Below, in pieces: positions 11,901 to 23,403 of a DNA stretch of 64,000 nucleotides. The notes below the pieces were generated by a model. The model made no database searches and had not been told where the DNA came from. It was given only the letters and a program-made list of their open reading frames with translations. Position 1 is the stretch's first letter, and every line of letters begins with the position of its first letter. This DNA comes from Centroberyx gerrardi (lineage: Eukaryota; Chordata; Actinopteri; Beryciformes; Berycidae), in NCBI RefSeq assembly GCF_048128805.1, contig NC_136010.1:16562480-16626479 (forward strand). Reading direction: 5' to 3'. The translations under genes were made by a program, and so were the position numbers.

Positions 11901-14900
11901 CAGTACAAAAGATTGTCTTTCAATTTGATCAGATGTTTGCTAACTATTTTCAAAATCTTTTTTGGAATTGCTTTCATGATACAAGTTCAAACAAATAGTC
12001 CTCTATGTACCTTTTGTGATTTTAAAGTTGAGTGACTGAGTTAAAGGCATCTTAGCCTCTCTGCTTTAATTTGAAATGCAGTAATGGTGCAGTAAAGGAA
12101 GAGGTAAATCTCTGATATTAGTCTGGTAAGTGAGACAGTGCCATCTGCTCTCCCTGTCATAAGAGCAATTTATAGCACAGATTCCTGGAACAAAACACTT
12201 ATCTGAGTGACTGGCAGCTTCATCTAACAAATAAACATGCTGGCTGAATGACAGTGAGTATGTGTGTCTGTACCTGCCGGGAACTTGGCAATTATCATGA
12301 TTATAAAATCTGATTAATGCAAGTTGGACTAACAAACCAACTACCTATCTCAATATAAACAGGCAACAGGGTTTTTCAACAAGCAACTCCTACATACAGT
12401 ATATAGACTGGGCAGCTTCAGACAAAAGCTCAACTAACGGCCCTCAATACTCTCTTCTATGTTCTAAATCAATGCAGAACTGGATAGTATAGAAAAACTA
12501 TTTGAATGCAAGGAGAAATTACCTCTGTAGACAGGGAGGTAGGCGGCAGACAAAGAGAGAGGTTATGATAAGAGATGGTTTGTCTCTGAGACTTCTCAGG
12601 AGACAATGAGGGAGGAGAAGACCATCTGCTGGCAAGTGAACACTGTTCCTTTTCTGTTAGGCACTACAAATGTGGACTATGACCCAGATAACACTCGCAT
12701 CAGACTTACACCTGAGGATATAGGGTTTCTTAAATGACACTGACCACCTCTACAACAGGCTCTGGAGCAGTGTGTGTGGCCTCAGAATAACAAACCGATC
12801 CAAGCTTTGGGTAAAGTGAAAATGATCATGTCAACCATTTAAGACAAATACACTGAAGCTGCTACGGAGTGGTAGCATTTAAGAGCAAATAGTGTTTCTA
12901 ATTCAGACCTGAGGTCAGGCGTGCAGCCAGGATGTCTGCTAGGAGAACAGACTGATCAATGTGGACCACAGTGGGAGGTCAAACCATGCTCTCTCTATCT
13001 GCCTGAATGAATCAGAATGACATACGGTTGTACAGAAACCATAACGGCCATGTCTTCATGGCACTGTCATCTGAAACTAACAATGAAATATTTCATTCGT
13101 TTTTATTGCTCTCATTGCACTTCCACCTAATTGCTTTTTCATTAGATTAGCTTGTAATATCATAGCACTAATGAGGGTATGATTGCGAATAATCTCGGTC
13201 ACCACTGCTTGCTTGGCCAAGTATAATGCGCTGTGATTAGCCATATCCTTTCTCTAGTTTGTCATACAATTTTGGTACTTTTTGCATTGCTTTCTATTAG
13301 GATCTGTTTCATTGTTTAGCGCTCCTTAGCAACCTCTAATCAACACTCAATCCAAGAAGCAAAGTGTCAGGATCGAGCCAGAGAGGTCTTATGATTGTCT
13401 GCAGTAATGTCAAGCTGTAAGGAACTGCTATGTTCCCATAACACATATTCTTTGTTGCTCTCCTCTAGTTAGGATGATAAACAAGCACTGGTGGCTGAGC
13501 GATCTGCCAGTCGTAATTAGTCTGGAGGACTCTTGTCTGATTCCATGTGACTGTGTGTCCTGGGGCCACCAGGTCTCATCATACTGGCTTTCATGTGCTG
13601 CAGAGGGCAGAAAAGGTCTTGAAACTGCCCCTCCCACAGTAAGGCACAGCACACAAACACCCTACAGACTAAAGCTGTGCCAACATTACAAAAAATAACA
13701 GGCACTCTGCAAAACCCGCATGAAAATGAAAAGACATTTCCTATTCTTATAGCTTGCCAACAGCTATATTTTATGGTATTGCTTTCAAACTTCCACTGTA
13801 AGAACTGAACATAAAATACGTAATATTTCAAACACACAGTGCTTTCCTGAAGCTTTTCTCAAGTCCCATCCCAATCATTCCTAATGTGATATTTGCTCCC
13901 ATAAATAAAAAATAATAGTCCAAACAGAACAGTACCAGCACATAAATACCCATGAGCTACAGAACACTGGATGAGAAGTGTTGTCTACACTCTGAATAAA
14001 ACAATATTGGTTTGGACTGTCATGGTGACTTAGCTGAAAGGCCCATGAATAAAACCACTCCCCACTCCTTCACTCTTGCTGAGCCTTTTGGCCATGGCCA
14101 CTGATCCAACACTGAATAAAGAAAAGGTAAGCAACTGGCTCAGTGATATTGAAGCGGTACGAAAAAGATGCAGTCTCAGACAGAGGCAGCCTTTGGGATG
14201 CAGCGACTGATCTCCCCTTTGGCTAAGTGCTGGAGATTTGAAGCAAAGAACCACTAAGGACACAGTTAGTCTATAGAGCACATTAACTGGATAAATTGAT
14301 ATTACATTCAATATGTTAAGAAATAGACATGAATTCAGAGCAGGAAATCGCTGGACGTTTTGATCAAAGAGAGGAGAATTGCTTCATGCGTAATCTTGTT
14401 ACATACTTACTGGCACAGAGAATAATGGAGTATGAAAAGTTCATTTACTTCCAGCCCAACCCACTCAACATTCTCATATCGACTGACCTTTGATGAATTA
14501 GACGGTTTTGGTTTAATGGATTATATTATGTTCCTTTGGCAGAACTGCAGAGTAATGTTAATGTATTGGCACACTAGCAGGTAATCCTTATTCTTCCACA
14601 GGCAACTGGCTTTCTGTTCATAGTAAATGTGGAACAAATGAGTGCATATAGTCAAAAGCTTGGCGTCCATCCCATTGATGTCGGTTTGATCTCATTAACA
14701 TTGATCTAGATTTCTATTATCTAAGTGGCCAGTCTTGGTCAGAGGACACTGCCAGGCCACCTGAATTAGGCAAGCCTGCATCATTCTAGTTGGGTGATTT
14801 AGTGCGGTTTAGTACGATACTTAAAGAAGAGTAATTTCTTCAGAAGGGACAGTCAAATTCAGAGCAATATGCACATTCACCTGCAGCTGTAAGCCTATAT

Positions 14901-17344
14901 TCCACTGTGTAATCCCTCCACAGTGGCTATGTTGTTATAGCAACTGGTCTCTACATAATACAGTGCATATTCCACATAGGGTACAGACTATCATATTAAC
15001 CTCAATGTGACACATGCATACAACATGACATGACATCCAGCACAGATGGGTCCCTGAGGCGAAGGCTCTTTGCCATCTGCACTGTGCACAAAAATGTCTG
15101 AGGAGAATCTGTAGTTTCCTTGCTCTGTACTTTGTGGTCCAGCAGATTTCTAAATTAATCGCCAAGCAATTACTGTAGGTCATCAAAAATAAAATTGTTA
15201 ATTTAAGCAAATGGAAACCAGATCTTGCTACTAAATATTGTGAAATACTGTTGAGTGCTGCTTAAAGGAGAATACGATTTGGACTATATTATTCCCATGC
15301 CTTAGGGAAGCTTTTTTGTATTACTTTACATTCACCTCTGTATTTCATGCATAAAATAGAGGGAAGAGGTTGACCTGTGCTCTGTGAAGTACAACAGATG
15401 TAAAAGTTTACTCTGAGGGCACCCTGGGCGGGTTTATGGACATCACAGTATATTTTCCAGGTTAGAACTCTAACAAAATTTGACTCAAGTCCACAAAGTT
15501 AGGCTGATTTCCACAAAGTCAGCTTCCTATTCACTGTAAAGGAGCCCCTCCAGGCTGTACATCAGTACGACATGACAGATTAGAGTTTCAGTTCTCTGGT
15601 TTCAAGATTTGGGTGGTAATTGATGATGTTCACAAATACTGATTGTGCCATGAGAAGCCATGAAATCACATATCTGAATTCTGAAAATGTGTTGGGTATC
15701 CACTCTAACATCCAGCTGCACGGCTCTAGCAAACATTAAAGAAGATACACATGGCTGTGGAAAATGTGTCAACTGTGTAAACAGATGTTCATCACGGAGA
15801 GGTAGAGTTACAAGATTGATTACTATTCTAATAAATGTCAGCATCTAAGCAAAATAGGTTTCCTCTAAATCGAAGTGCACATTCGCATTCACAGCACATG
15901 AATTCCTTCCCACAGTAGGCTGACAAAGATGCTTGCTTTAAGCTACTTCTGAGTAAGATCCCCCAGTGAACTGACTGTCAGTGTTGATAGCTTAAATCCC
16001 TCAATGCATGCCTGCTCTCTGCATTGATGCCATGATGGTCCTGCCTCTCAGCAGGAAATGGAGAAATGCAGTCATGTGGAACGGCCCAATACAAGCATGT
16101 GGACAACATTTCTGTTCTGTTCAGACTCCATTTCTTCACCTGCCTCTACCAAGGAGGTTCTACATACCACTTGTGCGATCAGCTAATGGAGCCTAATGGC
16201 ATCATGTGCTGCAGTTAGTTACATTAATGGTTCCTTGTGAAGGTGCAGGGCATGTCACGTGACCCGCGGGGGGGAAACCCCACTGATGATTGGAAAGCAC
16301 TGCAGTATTTAGGCTACTTCCAGAGAAAGCAAGTGCATTTCCCAAGAGTGTACAGCCTGTGGAATGTCCATGTTTTTTCTCCATTCTAGAATGGTGCAAT
16401 GCTATATTAGAGGGCAATAACATCAATCCATTTAATGAATTCACTTCATTTTTTACAGACAGCTGTCATAAACTCTACGTCCATTCTTATCAATTTACTA
16501 AATCAACTTATGTGCAATAAAATTCTAGCATGCAAATGCAAATGATCAAACAATATCACTCACAAAGCTATAAAATGATGTGCCTTGACAGAAGAAGAAA
16601 GAAAAGAAACAACAAAATATCTCTTACAACATAGAAAGAATAGAGGACTATAAAAATCCTCCATCTTGGAGTAATGTCGTTACTGCTGAGAATCAATGGA
16701 CCTTATTTTCTCCTGTCCTCCAAGTGTTGCCTGTGTGTATTGTCGTTACACTGACATGCTCCACCGTCAAACCACACCAGCAGTAGCCTGATCAAATCTG
16801 CATGCTGCCTGATACAGATTTCAGATTTGCTGCCTGAGTGGTTTTTTGGCTTTTACCTAACTACTATGTTCAAATGAATCATGAGGAGAAAATCTATTTC
16901 CTGAGGAATGACCTGGCCAAGACGGTCGTAAAGATGGCATAAACAGACAATACATATCAATTATTCAAGCCATTAGACTGTGTAGAGCAGCATGTTGCCT
17001 CACCATTCCTGCTGTGGCTCATCGATGACCAGGAGAATCTTGAACTTCTTAGGCGTCGTGACTTGCGTCTGCTCCACTAGCCCTGCTGAGGCTGCTGTCT
17101 GCTTAACCACGTTGGTGATGGAGCTAAAGAAACCCGCCCCGGTGGACTGAGATGGTTGGGGTTTCCTCTCCGGAGCCGGGGAAGTAGCGGGAGGCGTAGG
17201 CCCAGCTGTAGGAGACTTGGCTGGGGTGGTGGAGACAGGTGGAGGAGGCTGAGCAGGGTCAGGCCTCTGGAGATCTGTCATGTAGCCATTGGGCAGGTTA
17301 GAGATGAATGTGCTGTCCGAGAGACGCCGACGCAAATAATTCAT
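2651..17344 (-). CDS. syn2: Synapsin II, isoform IIa (13 exons, 601 aa)
   Basis: Synapsins coat synaptic vesicles, bind ATP through an ATP-grasp-like C domain, and tether the reserve pool to actin. Coding exons, 5' to 3' on the minus strand: 17004-17344, 9181-9238, 9001-9092, 8589-8745, 8272-8361, 8029-8091, 7689-7831, 7522-7596, 7107-7209, 6336-6482, 6059-6125, 2969-3305, 2651-2783. All junctions are GT-AG and all phases close to 1806 nt. Start: Met at 17344 ([11 protein letters not shown], the conserved synapsin start, in GCAGCCATGA context) rather than the in-frame Met at 17365. The order is domain A with Ser9 in RRRLS, a Pro-rich B linker, domain C (about residues 105-415), a variable Pro/Gln-rich region, then domain E. 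Synapsin II is chosen over I and III by its IIb tail and its neighbours. Human IIa is 582 aa. Which teleost duplicate this is (2a or 2b) I cannot say. Confidence 0.95.
2969..3305 (-). CDS. syn2: syn2 exon 12: IIa-specific proline/glutamine-rich region
   Basis: Encodes about 112 residues rich in Pro, Gln, Ser and Ala, ending KPQAHPQL. This HPQL feeds into the NKSQSL start of domain E, as in other a-type synapsins. The acceptor is ttag|GGGGCC at 3306-3307 and the donor AA|gtaag at 2968. The region is much more diverged than the flanking domains, as is usual for it. Confidence 0.9.
3824..3829 (-). terminator. Candidate polyA signal of syn2 IIb transcript
   Basis: AATAAA in GGCAATAAAGCTTCC on the minus strand. 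It is upstream of exon 12, as an alternative terminal exon requires. Confidence 0.5.
3824..5990 (-). other. syn2: Likely 3' UTR of syn2 IIb (also inside the IIa intron)
   Basis: AT-rich, non-coding, with a clean AATAAA on the minus strand at 3824-3829 (plus: gctttattgcc). This would give a 3' UTR of about 2.2 kb. The stretch belongs at the same time to the intron removed for IIa (3306-6058). No repeat family was recognised inside it. Confidence 0.55.
5991..6125 (-). CDS. syn2: syn2 alternative terminal exon, isoform IIb (467 aa total)
   Basis: If the internal donor at 6058 is not used, exon 11 reads on into [20 protein letters not shown] and then AN-stop at 5991. This is nearly identical to the known mammalian synapsin IIb C-terminus and identifies the gene as SYN2. 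When the donor CAAG|gttgtc is used, the split Gly codon joins exon 12 to give [11 protein letters not shown], aligned with the mammalian IIa junction PPQGGPGQPQG. The choice is therefore between an alternative donor and readthrough to the terminal exon. The donor is weak (GTTGTC), as expected for a regulated site. Confidence 0.93.
   Translation of the reverse strand, partial: GAGQKGEIVAEPTKNGAGRPPQGCLQYILDCNGVAVGPKPVQAN
6336..9238 (-). CDS. syn2: syn2 exons 2-10: synapsin domain C
   Basis: Nine exons packed into 2.9 kb. Recognisable blocks, in order, are [19 protein letters not shown] (exon 2), [14 protein letters not shown] (3), [13 protein letters not shown] then [13 protein letters not shown] (4), [12 protein letters not shown] then [16 protein letters not shown] (5), [16 protein letters not shown], the glycine-rich ATP loop (6), [20 protein letters not shown] (7), [20 protein letters not shown] (8), [20 protein letters not shown] (9) and [20 protein letters not shown] (10). 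In most vertebrates a TIMP gene lies antisense in a large intron here; the introns between exons 2 and 9 are about 90 to 430 bases, so none can be present. Intron 9 (6483-7106) holds a Tc1-type MITE. Confidence 0.95.
6616..6989. mobile_element. Tc1/mariner-type MITE in syn2 intron 9
   Basis: The 374-base element has terminal inverted repeats: CACTACCAGTCAAAAGTTTG at the left and, inverted, CAAACTTTTGAATGGTAGTG at the right. It is flanked by TA at 6614-6615 and 6990-6991. The inner sequence (TAGAATAATAGTAAAGACAT, GTAGCCACCCTTTGCCTTGA) is the known end sequence of fish Tc1-like transposons. There is no transposase, so it is a non-autonomous deletion derivative. An ATCAA pentamer run lies at about 6745-6765. 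Confidence 0.93.
8950..8996. repeat. (GT)n microsatellite next to syn2 exon 3 donor
   Basis: About 23 GT units with one GC interruption. On the transcribed (minus) strand it is a CA repeat that begins within six bases of the exon 3 donor GTGAGA. Confidence 0.95.
9239..17003 (-). other. syn2 intron 1
   Basis: A 7.8 kb intron with no coding segment recognised on either strand. I looked for TIMP signatures (the Cys-x-Cys start, HPQ) and saw none. It holds a G homopolymer at 10443-10459 and otherwise low-repeat unique sequence. Human synapsin genes also have a long first intron. Confidence 0.7.
10443..10459. repeat. poly-G run
   Basis: Seventeen consecutive G on the plus strand in syn2 intron 1. 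It is a possible quadruplex and also a likely place for sequencing length error. Confidence 0.9.
17004..17344 (-). CDS. syn2: syn2 exon 1: domains A and B
   Basis: Encodes 113 residues plus two bases of a split Trp codon. Domain A carries RRRLSDSTF with the PKA/CaMKI-type serine 9, and [13 protein letters not shown]. Domain B is a Pro/Ala/Thr-rich linker. It is followed by [19 protein letters not shown], a segment conserved in synapsins, and the first strand of domain C ([12 protein letters not shown]). The donor is G|GTGAGG at 17003. Intron 1 is the longest of the gene. Confidence 0.95.
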
Positions 17345-17720
17345 GGCTGCAGCTGAAAGAGCCAATGAATCAACAAGGATGGGATGTGGAGAATTTTGAG
17401 GAGGCTGCGCAGGTACAGGATATCACCCCGGCGTTGATTTATTCTGCAGAGGGCTCCCTGTTGTCAGCGTACAGCTGATAATGGCTGAGCTCTCAATGCA
17501 AACTCCTAGCGAATGTATTCCCTCCCAGTTCAGCGGAGCATCCTCAGAGCTCCCCCTCAGTGGCAGTGACGCTACCCTCTCCCTCAGCCAATCACCTCGC
17601 ACTCTGCTTTCCTGGTTCGCTGCAAAAGATGCTCTCGCTCTCCTTCTCCTCCTCCCCCCACTCTCACTCACTGGTGTGCCTGTCTCCTCTACCCCTCCCC
17701 CATTTTCTACTGCCTCATAG
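17345..17720 (-). promoter_or_regulatory. syn2: syn2 5' UTR and proximal promoter (inferred)
   Basis: Sequence immediately upstream of the syn2 start codon. It is C/T-rich on the plus strand, with more CpG than the surrounding introns, and has no TATA box that I can place confidently. A pyrimidine-rich stretch spans 17640-17720. The transcription start cannot be fixed from sequence alone. Confidence 0.45.
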
Positions 17721-20620
17721 GCGTCACGCTTTTTTGAACCACTGCATGAAAAAAAAAAAAAAAGAGAGAGGGGTTTCCAGTGGAAGGGGAAACATTGAGG
17801 ACTCCATCATAACTGCCTTACTCCTGCTGCCTCTGTTCCTTGTGTTTTCTCTCCCCTCTGTCCTTGTACAGCATTTCTGTCTGAGCAAAATACAGCCATG
17901 AAAAGGGAGATCTAAAATGGCTGTTAAGACTAGTGTTAGTGGGTAATGTAGAAGGAGAGGAAAAGCGCCAGCAGCAGTCCCTTGAGATACAACTGTATGC
18001 AGTTAAACCCCCCCCTCAATTAATACATTTTTCAAGTGCCTATAAATCTCTTCAATTTACTTGTGAAAAGCCCCTGCAGTCAAGATTTAACCACAGTGGG
18101 TTTGCCTACAAGACATGCTTTACCTCACTCTTTTAATAGACTATATTGGCCAGCTTCTGTCCACTATGGGTGACATGGTTTATAATTATGTGCAATTACA
18201 TGTTTACATACACATTATTATGGGGAGTTTCCTCATCTCTGCACGTGGAAAAGCTAAATTATCATGCTACCACACCACACAAACACACCTTGTAATCCTT
18301 GACACCTTGTCACTGTGATAGGAAAAGCATTTGCTAATTAATAGCAGTTAACTTCCAAAACACGTATCCTTGTAAAGCACATAATGAGTAGGCCACTCAC
18401 ACATATTTTAATTGTTCTACATAATTTAAGAGGAATACAAAGGAGACTAAAGCTGTCTGATGAAACTACCGTACACCTATGTGGACGTCTCTGACACAGG
18501 TTAGCAGATGGGGATTTTAAAAGAGAGTAACATCAATAAGTCAATATCTTAAAGGTCATCATAAATCTAGGCACAGGGGCTACACAGTCTAAATCTGATA
18601 CACACAAAAAAGGGGCCTTACGTGGAAATGGCACTTAACTTAAGGATTTACAAATATTATTACTGAGGCATTGGAATCATTATTTCTGAACATAAACATA
18701 AACAACATAGAATACCACATGAAAATATTTTGATTTAGGCCTTCTATGATTGTGCTTGCCCATTTATTGCACAAGAACCTTTCATTTCATTTCCCCAGGG
18801 TCTTGTGTGTACTCAGTTACTCAATGAGTAGTGTGATTGGTTAAGGGAAAAGGAGTTACATTTTGTGAAGTGTAAAATGTGGTATCCTGGGGCACCTTCC
18901 TAATGGCGTAAACTGGTAATCTACACATAATGCATGGATGGGTCAGAGAAAATGTTATTAGCTGGCCTCAATATGCAATGTGGCTCACCAACAATCTTTG
19001 AGCACACTCTCTGCTCTTTAAATTGCACTAACAGGCCACTGTCCAGGTTGGACTTGGACAACAGAGCAATAAAATCAAGAAAATCAGACTACTTCCACCA
19101 GATGACTGAAACCTATGGGAAAAGTCCATGCACTGCTGTATCTAATTGCTACTGGATTCATTATGTAAACCTATTCCAAGAAAGAGTTGATTCAATATGA
19201 ATTGATGGATATTTCTAAAGTATAAACTGTTTGATTCTTTTTTTCTCGCATCTTTAAGGTCAGGGTGTATGGTATTAAAATATGATGAAATGTTTACAAA
19301 ACGCAGTCCTGCATATGCTTTTACAAGTGTGGAGCAACTAGGTGTCTAAATGTATGTGTAAGTGAATGTTTTACACAAATTAGCTTTGCATTAAAGTAGC
19401 ACTATTAGTTATGGACATGGTAGTGTCATAGAGATATATTCCAATTTATTCAATTTACAGCCATATGACATCAGAAATCAGAAAGAGGTGGAACAGGTTC
19501 TTCTGTTTCTGGCAAATGGAGAGAATAGTGAATGTTCGGTAATAAAGATGAAGCTATCCTAGGGAATAAGAATAACATATTTAAAAGCTGACATTCAGTG
19601 GTATTCCTCTTTAAATCTTAAATGGATTGTGGCTGCTAGGGTGCCACCAGCTGGTAGTAGTGGTTCAGTGAATGACTAGTCCTACCTCTGCTGTGCTGTC
19701 CAATCTGCTGTTCAGGAAGTCTCTCCTAGCCCAGGGTTTCCAGTCAGATGGCTGCTGATGTCTGGTGAGGTGCTGGTGCCCCCAGTGGTTTATCTCTATG
19801 CTGCAGTCACGCTACTCATTACTTGTTCCCACTTTGGAAGTTGTCAAGCCAGTCCTGTCCCCTCTTCCTCTGGTGCATTCTGTCATTATGAAGCCCCTCC
19901 ACCTACAGGTGATCTGGAACCCAAAAAGTGAAATATGTCAAAACTCTGCTATTGTTGGTAAATATAGGCCACTTAGAGTTTTCATGAGGAGAAATACATG
20001 CCATCTGTCTGCTTGCCACAACTATTCTCTAATGTAAAGGGGAGAGTTACACATACATGAGTGAATGGCACTTATAAATCCATCCAAGAAGGCACCATTA
20101 GATTAACACATGCCATCCAGGTTCATGATTATGGCTCACTTGCGATGCTACTTGCCATTAAAAATTCATTTAGTTTTACAATTATACAGTCTGTTGAAAG
20201 CAGCAACAGTCAAATATGCAATAATCAACATCATGAAAGATTATCAAAATGTGATTTACTTTGTTCTGGTTTGGGTGGGATAGGCTGTTTTTTTGTTGTT
20301 TTTTTGTACTAAGCACGATCAATCTGTTCAAGCTATCCATCTTAGTCATGGATGTATTAAACTTGATCTTAGTCGCACGGGTCATAAATGCAAAAGCAGC
20401 ATTGTCAGGCCGATATGCAGTTGGTTCAGAGTTCACCCGCCTTTATATAGTTGACTATTCTTGTTTTTATGTCTTCTTGTAAAGCACTTTGTAAACCCTG
20501 CTATTTAAATAATGTTACACAATACCATGTAGTGATTAACAGCGTGTAAATGGGATAAAATCAGTTTTTCGCTGAATGCCATAAAATGTGTTTGTGTGAA
20601 GCAGATCCACTACCCCAGGG
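17721..20620. other. Intergenic space between divergent syn2 and vgll4
   Basis: About 2.9 kb of AT-rich sequence without coding signal. In human, TAMM41 lies between VGLL4 and SYN2; nothing like it is seen here. The two genes therefore stand head-to-head and could share regulatory DNA. Confidence 0.5.
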
Positions 20621-21397
20621 GCTTCACTCCTATTTCCGCCTCGCCACCGTCGGGGCTGCAGCTAAACGCCACTCCTTTTGTCTAAAAAGTAGTGACTGTT
20701 GAGGCAGTGTTTAGGCAACTGACTGAGCTAGCTAGCATGCTAGCTGGAAAGCGAATCGATGAAGTGAATTAACGTTAAATATTATTTAGAAAAGTTATAG
20801 TTTGCCTCCTTTTGGCAATTTAATATTAAATTCGTCGAACGCAATCAAACTGTAAGTTGTCATTGACGTTAAGTTCGACGTTTTGTTCTGTTTTGCCAGT
20901 TGAGTCAGGGACTTGTAATGCTAAAAAGTTACTGTCCTATACTTGGCTAATGTGACTAGCTTTTGCCAACGTAACGTTAGCTCAAGTTCGCTAGTAGGCT
21001 AAGCTAGCTGGCCTCTGCAAGGAAGATGCGTTAACATTAGCTAGTTAGCTGTCAAATGTGGTTAACTGCAATGTTGGCTATTATCACAGTCTAAGCTAAA
21101 CATAACGTTACATTGATATCTGAACGTATCTAAAGTTACGATTTCGTTAGCTAATTTAACGCTAACTTACGTATTTAGTTAGCGGTAACGTTAACGATGT
21201 AAAGTCAGCGTCACCAGCTGGATGCCTAGCCAGGCAGCGTTAGAGAACTTTATTCACATCAAATTGCTAACGTGTTAGCCAAGCTAACGTTACTGTCTCC
21301 TGTTTCCCCCGTTTTCTGTGATCCAGGACGGACGCCTGCTCGCTTCGCTGGTATATTTTTGCTAACATCGATGTTAGCAACTAGCCAGTTCGTGTAA
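20621..21397 (+). promoter_or_regulatory. vgll4: vgll4 promoter and 5' UTR (inferred)
   Basis: The region changes composition from its neighbours. CpGs appear and the words GCTAGC, GCTAAC and AACGTTA are repeated many times. A likely first non-coding exon ends at 20851 (AAACT|gtaagt). A pyrimidine-rich acceptor at 21326 (gatccag|GACGG) opens the exon that carries the start codon. The transcription start is probably between about 20620 and 20800. Confidence 0.55.
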
Positions 21398-23348
21398 ATG
21401 CTTTTCACTAGAATGGACCTGTTGAACTCTCAGTTCTTGGACAAGATGAACAATAACATCGGGAGACTGCATTACGAAGGTTAGTTAGCCATCGTTGTTG
21501 TGATTGTAATTTTTATGGAAGAAGTTGCCCTTTCAGCTAAATGTTTTTCTGAGTACCAACTAGCCAATGTTCGTATGCCTCCTGGTTTGCGACTGACACG
21601 TTAGCTTCAAGTACATAATATGTCTAAACTTAATGCAATAGCTTTGAATTAGCCTCGATGTAAGCAAGGCATTATGGCAAGGTTGTTAATGTCATATTGT
21701 GGACCAGGAATGAGCCGGACAGTATTGGCTAGTGTGTGGAAGACAGTAAATACACCTGCCTTGTTTGGTGTAATTGGATCAAACTCCTCTTGGTGCCTGT
21801 GGCGAGGCCAGAGTATCACAATCAAACTCAAGATGTGCATCAAGCAAACGCTGTTCTGTCTGAGAAATATGTTCTTGACATCTGATTAGCCTACTTAATA
21901 TTTCTCTTCATTTGAGAGTGAATGAGTGGTCTGCCCTTTGGTTAACTGCCATTTGTAATGAATATTGCAAAAATCATAAATTCCATTACTCTGCATGTTA
22001 CTCTGGTTAGGAAAATGGCATCATCTTGTAATTTATATAATGTATGAATTAATCTTTGAAAGAAACTCTCATGTTAAGGATGTCAACGGAGCACTCCAGA
22101 GTGCAACCTGAATTTACCATCAATTTCTCCCTTTCAGTTTCAAGGTGGTGTGTATCTTAATAAGCTGTATGACCTCTTATGACCCGTGAGATGTGCCATT
22201 GCCAGAACCCATCTGAAACCTTGGAGGAAATCTTGACCACATAATGTGATGATGGGTTCTGATGCAATGGCATCAGAACATTTCAGAAACGGACCACTCC
22301 ATCAGACCAAAAAAACAAACCCTATAAATAGCCCAGTGTGGTACAGCTTTGTGGCCTTGTATATTAGGATTTGCATGCTTGGCCCATGTATCACTCATTA
22401 TTTTTTAATTTGGTCTGCATGTGCTAGAGGCATCACATGCTGGCAAAGCGGGGTTATGGAGAATGTTGCATGTGTAATAGGGCAAACGGTGGCCTTGGAC
22501 ATGGACTGGTCCAGTGGATTTTAACAATGAAAGTGAACTGGTCTGATTTCCACATGTTTTATACAGTATGTTCAAAGAGGAAACGGTAACAAAATCTGCT
22601 TTTGACTACCTGCTTCTTGCCACACAAAGTGTGGAAAAGTTTTCTATGGGTTGTGTGTTAAGTAAATGTAAATTAATTTAGAAATAGTAGTTTACTTTAA
22701 ATGTAGAAAACCAAAGCTGTCTAGTTGGGTTATGAGATTTAAACTTAAATTTAGTAGATTGATTTCTACAGCTGTATCCTTTCCCACAGATGAGTCCAGG
22801 ACGGCCTCCCTGCCCACTGCTATGCCCAACATGAGAACTGGCCCCCCTCCTAATTGCCCAAGCAAAAGGAAGTATGGCGAAGAACAAATGGAAGACCATA
22901 TCGACTGTGACGATGACCACATGACCAAAATGAGCAGATTGTTTGCAGCTCAACTGTAAGTGCACACCAAAGATTATAGCATTGACTGTCATCCTGTGCT
23001 GTACCTTTTGACCCTTTTGGTTCTTTGAATTTCATTGGTCAAAGTTAGGTACACATTGTGTTTTTGTGTTCTTGAAATGTATTCATCTTTGATCTCTGAG
23101 GTAAGTGATATGCAATTAGTTCTCCAGACAAACTTTATCCTAAACTTAAACTATATCCTGCTGACAGACAGGCTAACAGGCGAAAACATAACCTCCTTGG
23201 CGAAGGTAATAAAGATAATTTGAATAAGAAGTAGACAAATTACTGGCATTTTCTATACACAAATCCTACATTTTGAGGCTTTTTTTATGCCTTTTTAATA
23301 ACTTTTGATTCCTGAAAATAAATCAAGAATTGGCACAGTATCGATATG

Positions 23349-23403
<55 letters not shown>

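Noticed and set aside
9239..17003. Search for a nested TIMP gene in syn2 intron 1
   Set aside because: No Cys-x-Cys amino-terminal signature, HPQ segment or Cys-rich exon chain was found on either strand.
17345..17365. Upstream in-frame Met of syn2 (MALSAAA extension)
   Set aside because: Known synapsins begin at or next to MN(Y/F)LRRRLS, and the Met at 17344 has the better context. The longer start would move the conserved Ser9.
17560..17901. 113-codon plus-strand Ser/Leu-rich frame upstream of syn2
   Set aside because: It is a C/T-rich promoter stretch with homopolymer runs, and has no motif or conserved start.
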